Below, piece after piece: positions 8,293 through 14,977 of a stretch of DNA of 64,000 bases. The notes below the pieces were generated by a model. That model ran no database searches. It was given only the letters and a program-made list of their open reading frames with translations, and had not been told where the DNA came from. The stretch is taken from positions 1-64,000 of the forward strand of contig NZ_JXJP01000002.1 in the NCBI RefSeq assembly GCF_000826645.1, in the 5' to 3' direction. The DNA comes from Psychroserpens mesophilus (GTDB lineage: Bacteria; Bacteroidota; Bacteroidia; Flavobacteriales; Flavobacteriaceae). The translations under genes were made by a program, and so were the position numbers. The first letter of the stretch is position 1. Each line of letters opens with the position of its first letter.

Positions 8293-8463
8293 ATGAAAAA
8301 TATATTATATGTTATAATTGTTTTGTTTATGGGTGCTAATATTACGTCTTGCACACCAGAGAATATTGTTGATGAGGTTACTCAACCACAAGCTTGTTGT
8401 GACGATGGAGGACACATCCCTCCACCACCTCCGCCACCAGGAGGAGACCCTGTAGGAGGATAA
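8293..8463 (+). CDS. Small poly-proline lipoprotein upstream of the histidine kinase
   Basis: A 56-residue protein. MKNILYVIIVLFMGANITSC is a lipoprotein signal peptide with Cys20. The mature part contains a CC pair (PQACCDDGGHI) and seven consecutive prolines, ending PPGGDPVGG. The stop is 31 bp before the histidine kinase start, so it probably heads that operon. A tiny surface or periplasmic lipoprotein just before a TPR sensor kinase could be a sensory accessory or an envelope-stress reporter, but that is inference. The Pro run implies need for EF-P during translation. Confidence 0.65.
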   Translation: MKNILYVIIVLFMGANITSCTPENIVDEVTQPQACCDDGGHIPPPPPPPGGDPVGG

Positions 8464-8494
8464 TAGTTAACTAAATAATTAATACTTTAGAGGT

Positions 8495-10201
8495 ATGAAA
8501 CTAATTAATACTTCATTCCTCTTTTTTTTTGTAAAACTTGCCTTTATGCTACTAAGTGGTGTGTCTTTTGTTTACGGACAAGAAGAGTCAATTGATAGTT
8601 TAAGCTATTATTATGAGCTTGCAAATAATCCCAAGGATAAAATTGATTTAACATTAGCTTATGTTTATTATGAAAATCATAAAGATGATAGTTTACTAAA
8701 AAAAGATACTATAAATGCCATTAATGATTTACGGCAGATTGCAATTATTCAATATGAGTTAGGCCTTATACACGAAAGTGAGATAACAGCAACTGAAGCT
8801 TTAAATTTAATTGATAACCTCAAATTAAATGATTCACTCATTTATGAGCCTAAAGTTGGTATTTATAACCACTTAGGAAGGGTTTCAGATTATTTAGGGG
8901 AATATGATATTGCGTTAAATCACTATGACAAAGTGTTGTCTATTGAAAAAGATTCGTCTAGAATTAATGTGTTACTTAACAATAAAGCTTTAGTATATTA
9001 TAAGCAAGGTAAGTATGAATTATCATTAAGAAATTTTAAAATAGTATATGAAAATAGTTTGAAGTATGGCGAAAAAAAGGAAATGGCAAGAGCTTTGAAT
9101 AATTTAGGAATGGCTAAGTCAAAATTAAATCTTCCAGATGCGTTATTAGACATTCAAAATGCTTTAAATATTAGAGAAGAAATTAATTATGACATTGGTA
9201 AATTTTCAAGTTATCTTGATTTATCAGAATATTACATTGACAGAAGCAACAGAATTAAAGCTAGAAATTATATTCAAAAAGCATTAGATATTTCTGATAA
9301 AAACAAGAATATAAAGTTAAGGGAGAGCGTTTTATCTGCTTTAATTGATTTAAATAATGATTCAATTGTAATTGAATATAAAAAGCTAAATGATAGTTTA
9401 AATAAGAGTAAGCAAAATATTAGGAATATATATTCATCAAAAAAATATGCATATGATAAACAAGAAAAAATAGCTAATGAAGTTAAACTTAAACTTAAAG
9501 ACAGTGAATTAATGCGTGAAAAACAAAAGTCTAAGATAACTGTATCAATTGTTGTTGCAATATTTGTAGCGTTGTTATCAATGTTTATGTTTTTCATTCT
9601 TAAATCAAGACACACAAAAGAAAAGCAAAAAAAGGTGCTAGAAACCGAATCTCGTATTTCAAAACGTATTCATGATGAGCTAGCTAATGATGTATATAGT
9701 GCTATGGTTCAGCTAGATAACAACTCGGTTCCAGTAGCTGAAATTCTTAATGATCTTGAAAACATTTACCATAAAGCAAGAGATTTGTCTCAAGAAAAGT
9801 CTACAATAAAAAGCATTAAGGAGTTTATGGAAGATCTAAAAAAAGCATTAGCGTCATTCAATAATGATATGACAAATGTTATAGTTAAAGGTTTAGTTCC
9901 AGACATATGGATTGATGTTTCAGACGAAAAAAAGCTAGTTGTCTTTAGAGTTATCAAAGAACTTATGGTAAATATGCGTAAGCATAGTAGAGCTAATATA
10001 GTAAGTATTATTTTCGAGAGAAGTAATAATATAATAACTTTAAGGTACGCAGATAATGGTGTAGGATCATATAAAAAAGAAGTTTCGAAAGGGGTAGGAT
10101 TGGTAAATGCGGAAAACCGTATTCAAGCTATTGGAGGTAATTTTATATTTGATGCATCCTCAGAAAAAGGGTTGAAAATAATTATAGAAATTCCAGCATA
10201 A
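8495..10201 (+). CDS. TPR-containing sensor histidine kinase (NarL-partner type)
   Basis: 568 residues with signal peptide (ends SGVSFVYGQ), periplasmic tetratricopeptide-like repeats (for example LGRVSDYLGEYDIALNHYDK, YYKQGKYELSLRNFK, ARALNNLGMAKSKLN), a coiled segment, one transmembrane helix (about 348-370) and a cytoplasmic kinase core. The phospho-acceptor is in SKRIHDELANDVYSAM (His about 393), the HisKA_3-type 'HDELA' box. The ATPase part has KELMVNMRKHSRAN (N box), DNGVG and GVGLVNAENRI. This architecture is standard for Bacteroidota kinases that pair with LuxR-type regulators; the regulator gene follows 6 bp later. The ligand is unknown. A predicted operator lies upstream of the operon, suggesting autoregulation. 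Confidence 0.92.
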   Translation: MKLINTSFLFFFVKLAFMLLSGVSFVYGQEESIDSLSYYYELANNPKDKIDLTLAYVYYENHKDDSLLKKDTINAINDLRQIAIIQYELGLIHESEITATEALNLIDNLKLNDSLIYEPKVGIYNHLGRVSDYLGEYDIALNHYDKVLSIEKDSSRINVLLNNKALVYYKQGKYELSLRNFKIVYENSLKYGEKKEMARALNNLGMAKSKLNLPDALLDIQNALNIREEINYDIGKFSSYLDLSEYYIDRSNRIKARNYIQKALDISDKNKNIKLRESVLSALIDLNNDSIVIEYKKLNDSLNKSKQNIRNIYSSKKYAYDKQEKIANEVKLKLKDSELMREKQKSKITVSIVVAIFVALLSMFMFFILKSRHTKEKQKKVLETESRISKRIHDELANDVYSAMVQLDNNSVPVAEILNDLENIYHKARDLSQEKSTIKSIKEFMEDLKKALASFNNDMTNVIVKGLVPDIWIDVSDEKKLVVFRVIKELMVNMRKHSRANIVSIIFERSNNIITLRYADNGVGSYKKEVSKGVGLVNAENRIQAIGGNFIFDASSEKGLKIIIEIPA

Positions 10202-10207
10202 AAAATT

Positions 10208-10876
10208 ATGTTTAAAAAAGTATTAGTTGCAGAAGATCTAGGAACAACCAATTATGGTATTGCCAATATCTTGAAAGAAAAGCTTGATATTCCAGATGTG
10301 CAACAGGCACTTTATTGTGATGATGCCTTTATGAAAATGTGCAAGGCAAATAAAGATAATACACCTTTTGAAATTCTAATAACAGACCTTTCTTTTACCA
10401 AAGACTACAGAGAACAAAACATTAAAAAAGGAGAGGAATTGATAGTGAAAACTCGTGAAGTTATTCCTAATATCAAAATTCTAGTGTTTTCCATAGAAAA
10501 TAGGCCGTCAAAAATTAAATCATTATTTAAAAACTATGCTATCAATGGTTATATATGTAAAGGTAGATATAGTTTAAAGGAGTTAGAAAAAGCTATGCCC
10601 CAAATACATTTAGGTATTAATTACGTGTCTAAAGACCTTGAACGAACACTTAAGTCTTCAATCATCTTTGAACTCAAAGAATTCGATACTATATTGCTAC
10701 AACGATTGTCAGAAGGGCTTTCGCAAGAACAAATTTCACTTCAGTTTAAAGAAGAAGGCATTTCACCAAGTAGCCTAAGTAGTATAGAAAAGCGATTAAA
10801 TAGCATTAAACTAGAGTTCAGGGCAGGAAATACCATTCAACTTATTTCTATTGTAAAAGATTTAGGTTTGATTTAG
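10208..10876 (+). CDS. Response regulator, LuxR/NarL type
   Basis: 222 residues. The receiver domain (1-125) has the acidic pair in VLVAEDLG and the phospho-acceptor Asp60 in EILITDLSF. The conserved Ser/Thr and Lys are placed in ILVFSIENRPSK and NGYICKG. The C-terminus (about 155-222) is a GerE-like helix-turn-helix: LLQRLSEGLSQEQISLQF, then SPSSLSSIEKRLNSIKLEF and a closing LISIVKDLGLI. The recognition helix is somewhat diverged from textbook LuxR. It is co-transcribed with the kinase. A regulator of this kind would bind a short dyad; TTAYGGNNNNCCGTAA, found upstream of four units around it, is the obvious candidate. Confidence 0.9.
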   Translation: MFKKVLVAEDLGTTNYGIANILKEKLDIPDVQQALYCDDAFMKMCKANKDNTPFEILITDLSFTKDYREQNIKKGEELIVKTREVIPNIKILVFSIENRPSKIKSLFKNYAINGYICKGRYSLKELEKAMPQIHLGINYVSKDLERTLKSSIIFELKEFDTILLQRLSEGLSQEQISLQFKEEGISPSSLSSIEKRLNSIKLEFRAGNTIQLISIVKDLGLI

Positions 10877-10891
10877 AAAAATTTCCATACG

Positions 10892-10907
10892 ATAAGGTAT
10901 CCCGTAA
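10892..10907 (+). promoter_or_regulatory. Predicted operator, site 2 (degenerate left half)
   Basis: ATAAGGTATCCCGTAA. The right half CCGTAA is exact; the left half differs from TTAYGG at two positions. It lies 21 bp before a perfect TAnnTTTG element, the same spacing as site 3. Confidence 0.55.
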
Positions 10908-10928
10908 AGTAAATCTTCAAATGACTAT

Positions 10929-10936
10929 TAGTTTTG
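10929..10936 (+). promoter_or_regulatory. Predicted -7 promoter element for the small-protein operon
   Basis: TAGTTTTG matches the Bacteroidota -7 consensus TAnnTTTG. It is 21 bp downstream of operator site 2 and 27 bp before the next start codon. No -33 TTTG is needed if the bound regulator overlaps that region. Confidence 0.55.
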
Positions 10937-10963
10937 TTTTAAACAATTTAAAACATTAAAACT

Positions 10964-11170
10964 ATGTCTCGTTATTATGTAAACAACAATGCCCAATCAA
11001 ATGGAGATCACGAAGTCCATAAAGAAGGCTGCTTTTATCTCCAATTTGTAATCAGTAAAAAAGATTTAGGTTATCATACCACTTGTGAAAGTGCTGTAAG
11101 AGAAGCCAAAGAAACCTATGCTACAGCAGATGGTTGTAAAACTTGTTCTGAGGAATGTCATAACAGCTGA
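10964..11170 (+). CDS. Small Cys/His-rich protein (HEVH motif)
   Basis: 68 residues, no signal peptide. The sequence contains GDHEVHKEGCFYL, GYHTTCESAVREAKETY, DGCKTCSEECHN: five Cys and several His in an arrangement that suggests metal binding. I have a general memory of short uncharacterised bacterial proteins with the same 'G-D-H-E-V-H ... C-x-x-C-x-x-x-C-H' layout but no function. It is first in a four-gene operon (10964-11940) preceded by a predicted regulator site and -7 box. The paired Cys near the C-terminus could bind Zn or be redox active. Confidence 0.75.
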   Translation: MSRYYVNNNAQSNGDHEVHKEGCFYLQFVISKKDLGYHTTCESAVREAKETYATADGCKTCSEECHNS

Positions 11171-11202
11171 AAATAAAGATATTGATAATTAAAAAATAAA
11201 TA

Positions 11203-11343
11203 ATGAATAAAAATCAAGCAATTAAACCAGGGCCAAAACCAAAAAAAGAAGATGGAACACCTGATAAAAGAAGACGTGTAACACCAGAAAGGAGACCAAA
11301 ACATCCAGGACTAAAACCTCACAAGCATAAACGTGGGGATTAA
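11203..11343 (+). CDS. Small basic Pro/Lys/Arg-rich protein
   Basis: 46 residues, almost entirely Lys, Arg, Pro and Gly: KPGPKPKKEDGTPDKRRRV, then TPERRPKHPGLKPHKHKRGD. It is certainly disordered. Its position inside the small-protein operon and its strongly biased composition argue for a real gene, but I know no homologue. Nucleic-acid or polyanion binding would fit the charge. Confidence 0.5.
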   Translation: MNKNQAIKPGPKPKKEDGTPDKRRRVTPERRPKHPGLKPHKHKRGD

Positions 11344-11371
11344 AGCTTTTGATAGAATAAAAATAAATTTT

Positions 11372-11620
11372 ATGATTGAATATTTTATAAGATACGATTT
11401 AAGAGATAGTCAAGACTATCAGAAATTATATGATGAATTAAAAAGATTTAAAGCTATTCAAGTATTAGTATCTCTTTATTGCCTAAAATATCAAAATGAT
11501 AAAACTGAAGAACTTTGTAATCATTTTAAAAAATTCATTGATGGTGATGATGGACTGATAGTTATTAAATCTGCATTTTGGGCAGGAGTTAATTTAGATA
11601 ATAGTCCAAACAATATTTAA
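11372..11620 (+). CDS. Cas2/VapD-fold small protein (SinR-like), no CRISPR
   Basis: 82 residues from the ATG at 11372; a GTG at 11333 would add 13 residues overlapping the previous gene and is not needed. The sequence EYFIRYDLRDSQDYQKLYDEL ... VLVSLYCLKYQND ... ELCNHFKKFIDGDDGLIVIK has the ferredoxin-like pattern of the family: strand ending YDL, helix, strand with S-x-Y, helix, then a D-x-D-x-L-x-V-I strand. Stand-alone relatives are often annotated SinR or Cas2-like. There is no repeat array or other cas gene in the window. RNase activity should not be assumed. It lies 9 bp before the next gene. Confidence 0.55.
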   Translation: MIEYFIRYDLRDSQDYQKLYDELKRFKAIQVLVSLYCLKYQNDKTEELCNHFKKFIDGDDGLIVIKSAFWAGVNLDNSPNNI

Positions 11621-11628
11621 CATTATTT

Positions 11629-11940
11629 ATGAGATATATTAAAAGTAATTTGAAAACACTATCCTTGGCAATAGGATGTTTTATTTGTATTCAAATATTT
11701 ACTTCTTTCACCCTCAATTCTAATATACGGCAAACACATTCAACAAATGAATTTATTAGTTCCAATGTTTCTCATAAAGTTTCAGATATTCAAGTCTACA
11801 TTTGTAAAGGTCCTACTAGCAAACGATATCACTACAATAAATCCTGTCGAGGATTAAATTCCTGCTCTACAAAGATTTATAAAGTTTCACTTTCAGAAGC
11901 AGAGGAAATAGGAAGAACCTTATGTGGTTGGGAAGATTGA
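11629..11940 (+). CDS. Exported small Cys-rich protein
   Basis: 103 residues with an N-terminal hydrophobic signal (LSLAIGCFICIQIFTSF) and a C-terminal conserved core VYICKGPTSKRYHYNKSC, RGLNSCSTKIYKVSLSEA, GRTLCGWED. The core has four Cys and two His. It resembles small Ada-like or thermonuclease-associated Cys modules common in Bacteroidota, where a C...H...C...C set binds metal or forms disulphides. The function is unknown. It is last in the small-protein operon, 160 bp before the TerB-like gene. Confidence 0.65.
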   Translation: MRYIKSNLKTLSLAIGCFICIQIFTSFTLNSNIRQTHSTNEFISSNVSHKVSDIQVYICKGPTSKRYHYNKSCRGLNSCSTKIYKVSLSEAEEIGRTLCGWED

Positions 11941-11972
11941 ACTCAAAACTTTTTTTCATTTAAATTCTCACT

Positions 11973-11988
11973 TTACGGAAATCCGTAA
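11973..11988 (+). promoter_or_regulatory. Predicted operator, site 3 (perfect dyad)
   Basis: TTACGGAAATCCGTAA, a perfect inverted repeat. It is 21 bp before a perfect TAnnTTTG box and about 110 bp before the TerB-like gene that heads the long operon. Confidence 0.65.
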
Positions 11989-12009
11989 TAAACTGATTTT
12001 CAAACTTGC

Positions 12010-12017
12010 TAGGTTTG
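12010..12017 (+). promoter_or_regulatory. Predicted -7 promoter element for the long operon
   Basis: TAGGTTTG, an exact TAnnTTTG. Distance from operator end to this box is 21 bp, identical to site 2, so the regulator would sit near position -40 as an activator. The leader between here and the first gene is about 80 nt. Confidence 0.6.
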
Positions 12018-12099
12018 TTGTTGATAAAGGTTCTTGTCAAACCTTATCTAGAGGAAGCCGAAAATCTATACAGAGTAGGTTAGCATAAGAATAAACAAT

Positions 12100-12543
12100 A
12101 TGGGATTATTTAGTAATGTTTTAAAAGGAAATGAATCTGATTCTTCATTTACAAACGAAGAAGCTTTTTTAGGTACCATAGTTGCGATTACTGCTGCAGA
12201 TGGTGATATATCAGATGAAGAAATGTCTGATTTAAAATCGATCATAAACAAATCGCAAACATTATCAGATGTTGATGATAACACTTATAGTAAAATCGTG
12301 AATAAAGTATTTAGGGTTCTACGAAAAGATGGTGTGGATCATCTAGTTAACCTTTCTGTAAACGGCTTGTCCGATAGCTTATATGAGGGTGTCTTCGCGT
12401 TAGTTTGTGATCTAGCTTACTCAGATGGATTCATTGAAAAAGATGAAGAGAGAGTACTGGAGCGTCTACAGCAAGAATTTAATATTTCAGATAGTACTGC
12501 ACTTAATATTGTTAAAGTCATAACTGTAAAAAATCTAGTCTAG
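12100..12543 (+). CDS. TerB-like protein
   Basis: 147 residues, all helical and acidic. Segments GTIVAITAADGDISDEEMSD and VFALVCDLAYSDGFIEKDEE are the two halves of a TerB/DjlA-type fold, each with the conserved D-G-x-I-x-x-x-E turn that in TerB binds divalent metal. Members are cytosolic and occur with Ter and VWA modules in stress and conflict systems; biochemistry is poorly known. Here it opens the operon with VWA-like, tubulin-like and Hsp70-like genes, the company this family is known to keep. Confidence 0.78.
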   Translation: MGLFSNVLKGNESDSSFTNEEAFLGTIVAITAADGDISDEEMSDLKSIINKSQTLSDVDDNTYSKIVNKVFRVLRKDGVDHLVNLSVNGLSDSLYEGVFALVCDLAYSDGFIEKDEERVLERLQQEFNISDSTALNIVKVITVKNLV

Positions 12544-12598
12544 ACGTAAAGCGTTTAACACTTAAGTTATAAATATTCAAAGAAACAATTTAATTATT

Positions 12599-12742
12599 AT
12601 GGCAAAAGGAAAAAAATGTCCGTATTGTAGTACAATACTATATGTACAATCAGAAAGAGAAGAACCCAAAGGAAATTGGGTAGTTTACATATGTCGAAAT
12701 GGTAATTGTAGGCATACTGAAAAAATATTTGAAAGCAAATAA
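12599..12742 (+). CDS. Small zinc-ribbon protein
   Basis: 47 residues: MAKGKKCPYCSTILYVQSE, then VVYICRNGNCRHTEKIFE. The CPYC and CRNGNC pairs form a compact zinc ribbon. It lies between the TerB-like and DUF4177-like genes in the same orientation. It may bind nucleic acid or a protein partner; nothing more specific can be said. Confidence 0.65.
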   Translation: MAKGKKCPYCSTILYVQSEREEPKGNWVVYICRNGNCRHTEKIFESK

Positions 12743-12765
12743 TAATTTATTAAAAACCAACAACT

Positions 12766-12975
12766 ATGCAATACAAAGTCATTCCTTTTCCCCAATCCAA
12801 AAATATAAACAAACAATTTCAATCTATAATTGACGAACATGCTGTAGATGGTTGGGTTTATGTAAACCACAATTACTCGCATTATTTATTGCCTGGAAAC
12901 GCAGGTTGTTTTGGTATAGGTGCAAAGCCAGATACTATTTGGCATGTTGGAAATGTGGTTCTCCAAAAGGGATAA
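12766..12975 (+). CDS. DUF4177-like small protein
   Basis: 69 residues. QYKVIPFPQS ... QFQSIIDEHAVDGWVYVNH ... PGNAGCFGIGAKPDT fits the DUF4177 pattern: first strand 'Y-K-V', helix ending G-W-x-Y-V, then two strands. Function is unknown. The YidD-like gene starts 1 bp after its stop codon, so the two are tightly coupled. Confidence 0.6.
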   Translation: MQYKVIPFPQSKNINKQFQSIIDEHAVDGWVYVNHNYSHYLLPGNAGCFGIGAKPDTIWHVGNVVLQKG

Positions 12976-12976
12976 T

Positions 12977-13183
12977 ATGAAATATATTTTATTGGTCATC
13001 ATTAAATCCTATTGGCATTTAATTCCAGCTAAAAAAAGAACGCTATGTATTTATAAAGAAAGCTGCTCTCATTATGTTTTTGACAAAACTAAAACTGAGG
13101 GTTTTTCAAGTGGATTAAGAGCATTATGGTTTAGATATCAAAATTGTCGTCCTGGCTATTATTTAATGACAATTAATAATTAA
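12977..13183 (+). CDS. YidD-like membrane protein insertion factor, C-terminal extension cut by in-frame stop
   Basis: 68 residues from ATG 12977. MKYILLVIIKSYWHLIPAKK followed by TLCIYKESCSHYVFDKTKTE and GLRALWFRYQNCRPGYY matches YidD: short amphipathic N-terminus, C-x-x-x-x-S-C-S-x-Y, then a helix and C-R/H-P-G. YidD assists YidC-dependent membrane insertion. After the TAA at 13181-13183 the same frame continues for 26 codons (TILVTVNNEVFSEEEIDSRL, LTQQNQ) to a TGA at 13262-13264 that overlaps the next ATG as ATGA. The extension looks like genuine protein, so the TAA is probably a recent nonsense change. The core motif is complete, so the short form may still work. An upstream start at 12920 would overlap the previous gene and is rejected. 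Confidence 0.7.
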   Translation: MKYILLVIIKSYWHLIPAKKRTLCIYKESCSHYVFDKTKTEGFSSGLRALWFRYQNCRPGYYLMTINN

Positions 13184-13260
13184 ACCATTTTAGTTACTGT
13201 AAATAATGAAGTTTTTTCAGAAGAAGAAATTGATTCTAGACTATTAACTCAACAAAACCA

Positions 13261-14574
13261 ATGAATTTGTTTAACCGCTATAATTTTACAATTCTATATA
13301 TACTTTTGAGTATCATATTTGTTTTTTCTACAACGAGTTGTAGTGATAAAAATGTTTATGAACTTTCCACAGAGCAAGAGACTCCTGTTGATACATTAGG
13401 CTTATTAGGTGTTAATTTCTATTTAGAGACTTCAGCAAGTATGAGAGGATACGTTAATTCTAATGTACCTGGTAATTACCCATTAAAAGATTTAATGCCT
13501 TTTATAGTGACTGACTTCGACAATACATTCGCTATTGAGAGTAATTTGTATACGATATCAGATAAGCAACAAAAGTACAGATATTCGAAAGCAAAGTTTT
13601 TTGACCAGTTAAGAGCTGGTAAAGTTTTCACAGGTAAGTCATCAAAACTACAAAACATTTTCGCTGATGTTATTTCAGCTACAGGTAATGGTACAGTAAG
13701 TATTTTAATCACAGATTGTATTCCAGATTTAGGAAAGATTAATACTAAAACTGAGGGGTCTAAAATCACAAGCCAGTTATATAATCATTTAGTAGGTAAT
13801 AAATCTCTTGGTGTAGCTGTATTTAAGTATAGTAGCAATTTTAATGGGACTCATTATTTTAATCGTGAAAATAATAACGGAGTGCCTCAAAGTAAAAGAC
13901 CGTTTTACAATCAAATTTTAAACGATAGACCATTTTACATATGGGTATTTGGAGAACCAACACTAGTTACAAAAGTATTATCAAAAAATATTATAAAAAC
14001 TTATCAAGCTGCTCACACCTATAATTTGCCATTGCAAAAGATGGAAGTTGGATTGTTGAAATATCCTAAATCTGGAAAAATTTCAATTACTCCTGAAAAA
14101 AATACGATTTTGATAAAAGAGATTGAAGCTAAAAGACCAGCTACATTTACTATAGGATTGGATTTAAAGGAGCTTTCAGATCTTCAAAAAAATCAACTTT
14201 TAGATTCCTTGAACTATGAGGTGTATCCTAAATATATAGCAGAGACTATTAGCTTAATTATAAAAGATAAAAACACATTGCTTTTAGAAAAAATAAAAGA
14301 TAAATCGGTGATTGAAAGCTCAAGCTATACTCATTTTGTACAACCTACTCTATATGATTTCAATGTAGGGACAGAGAAAATATATTTCAAAAATTTTAAT
14401 AAGGAAGCTGAGTGGATAAATGATACTGATTTAGAAGATGATGTAGATATTTCAAAAAGTGATTTAGAAAATAAAACCTTTGGTTTTCAATTTATCACCA
14501 AAGCCTTTAGCAGAGCTTTTTCAGCCGAAAACGCAAGTTTGCAACTAACACTCACAAAACAAGAAAAACGATAA
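13261..14574 (+). CDS. Lipoprotein with VWA-like domain
   Basis: 437 residues. The signal peptide ends IIFVFSTTSC, a lipobox with Cys27, so the protein is membrane-anchored on the periplasmic side. The mature part begins with GVNFYLETSASMRGYV, resembling strand 1 of a von Willebrand A domain; the MIDAS D-x-S-x-S is E-T-S-A-S here. GNGTVSILITDCIPDLG would be the later strand with the Thr-Asp pair. Metal binding is therefore uncertain. A beta-rich C-terminal part follows. Its start codon overlaps the stop of the restored YidD-like frame. It is the likely periplasmic arm of the complex made by the genes downstream. Confidence 0.68.
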   Translation: MNLFNRYNFTILYILLSIIFVFSTTSCSDKNVYELSTEQETPVDTLGLLGVNFYLETSASMRGYVNSNVPGNYPLKDLMPFIVTDFDNTFAIESNLYTISDKQQKYRYSKAKFFDQLRAGKVFTGKSSKLQNIFADVISATGNGTVSILITDCIPDLGKINTKTEGSKITSQLYNHLVGNKSLGVAVFKYSSNFNGTHYFNRENNNGVPQSKRPFYNQILNDRPFYIWVFGEPTLVTKVLSKNIIKTYQAAHTYNLPLQKMEVGLLKYPKSGKISITPEKNTILIKEIEAKRPATFTIGLDLKELSDLQKNQLLDSLNYEVYPKYIAETISLIIKDKNTLLLEKIKDKSVIESSSYTHFVQPTLYDFNVGTEKIYFKNFNKEAEWINDTDLEDDVDISKSDLENKTFGFQFITKAFSRAFSAENASLQLTLTKQEKR

Positions 14575-14586
14575 ACATTTATACTC

Positions 14587-14973
14587 ATGGAAGAATTTTA
14601 TTTCTTATTTGAAGACTTAAATAACTGGGACGTTTGGACCGACACAGGCTACACAACTGCATTCATCATTTTAGTAACTACTTCGCTCATTGTTAGTGCA
14701 ATTTATTACTTGTTATTAGGGAGAATAAGTATGCGATATTCTACTATGGGGAAGTGGTTTCTATTTAGTATGATTAATTTAATGTTAGTTTTTATTCTAA
14801 CTATAACAATAGAAGGTATCTTAATTTTTGATTTGGTTTTCGGAGAGTTTTTTCCAAAACTGTGGATTTTTACAATTATAAATTCAATCTACAGCTTTGT
14901 ATTGTATTTATTATTGTCATTAGTTTTTAAGCGATTCTCAATTTTCTCAAAATTCATACCTGTAAAATTTTAA
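14587..14973 (+). CDS. Small polytopic membrane protein
   Basis: 128 residues with three or four transmembrane segments: AFIILVTTSLIVSAIYYLLL, then FLFSMINLMLVFILTITIEG with a possible following hairpin, and IFTIINSIYSFVLYLLLSLV. There is no recognised family. It sits between the VWA-like lipoprotein (12 bp) and the tubulin-like gene (4 bp). It probably forms the membrane base connecting periplasmic lipoprotein and cytoplasmic NTPases. Confidence 0.65.
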   Translation: MEEFYFLFEDLNNWDVWTDTGYTTAFIILVTTSLIVSAIYYLLLGRISMRYSTMGKWFLFSMINLMLVFILTITIEGILIFDLVFGEFFPKLWIFTIINSIYSFVLYLLLSLVFKRFSIFSKFIPVKF

Positions 14974-14977
14974 AACG

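Noticed and set aside
11203-12742. CRISPR locus suggested by the Cas2-like protein
   Set aside because: No direct repeats of 24-40 bp with regular spacers and no cas1 or effector gene are present.
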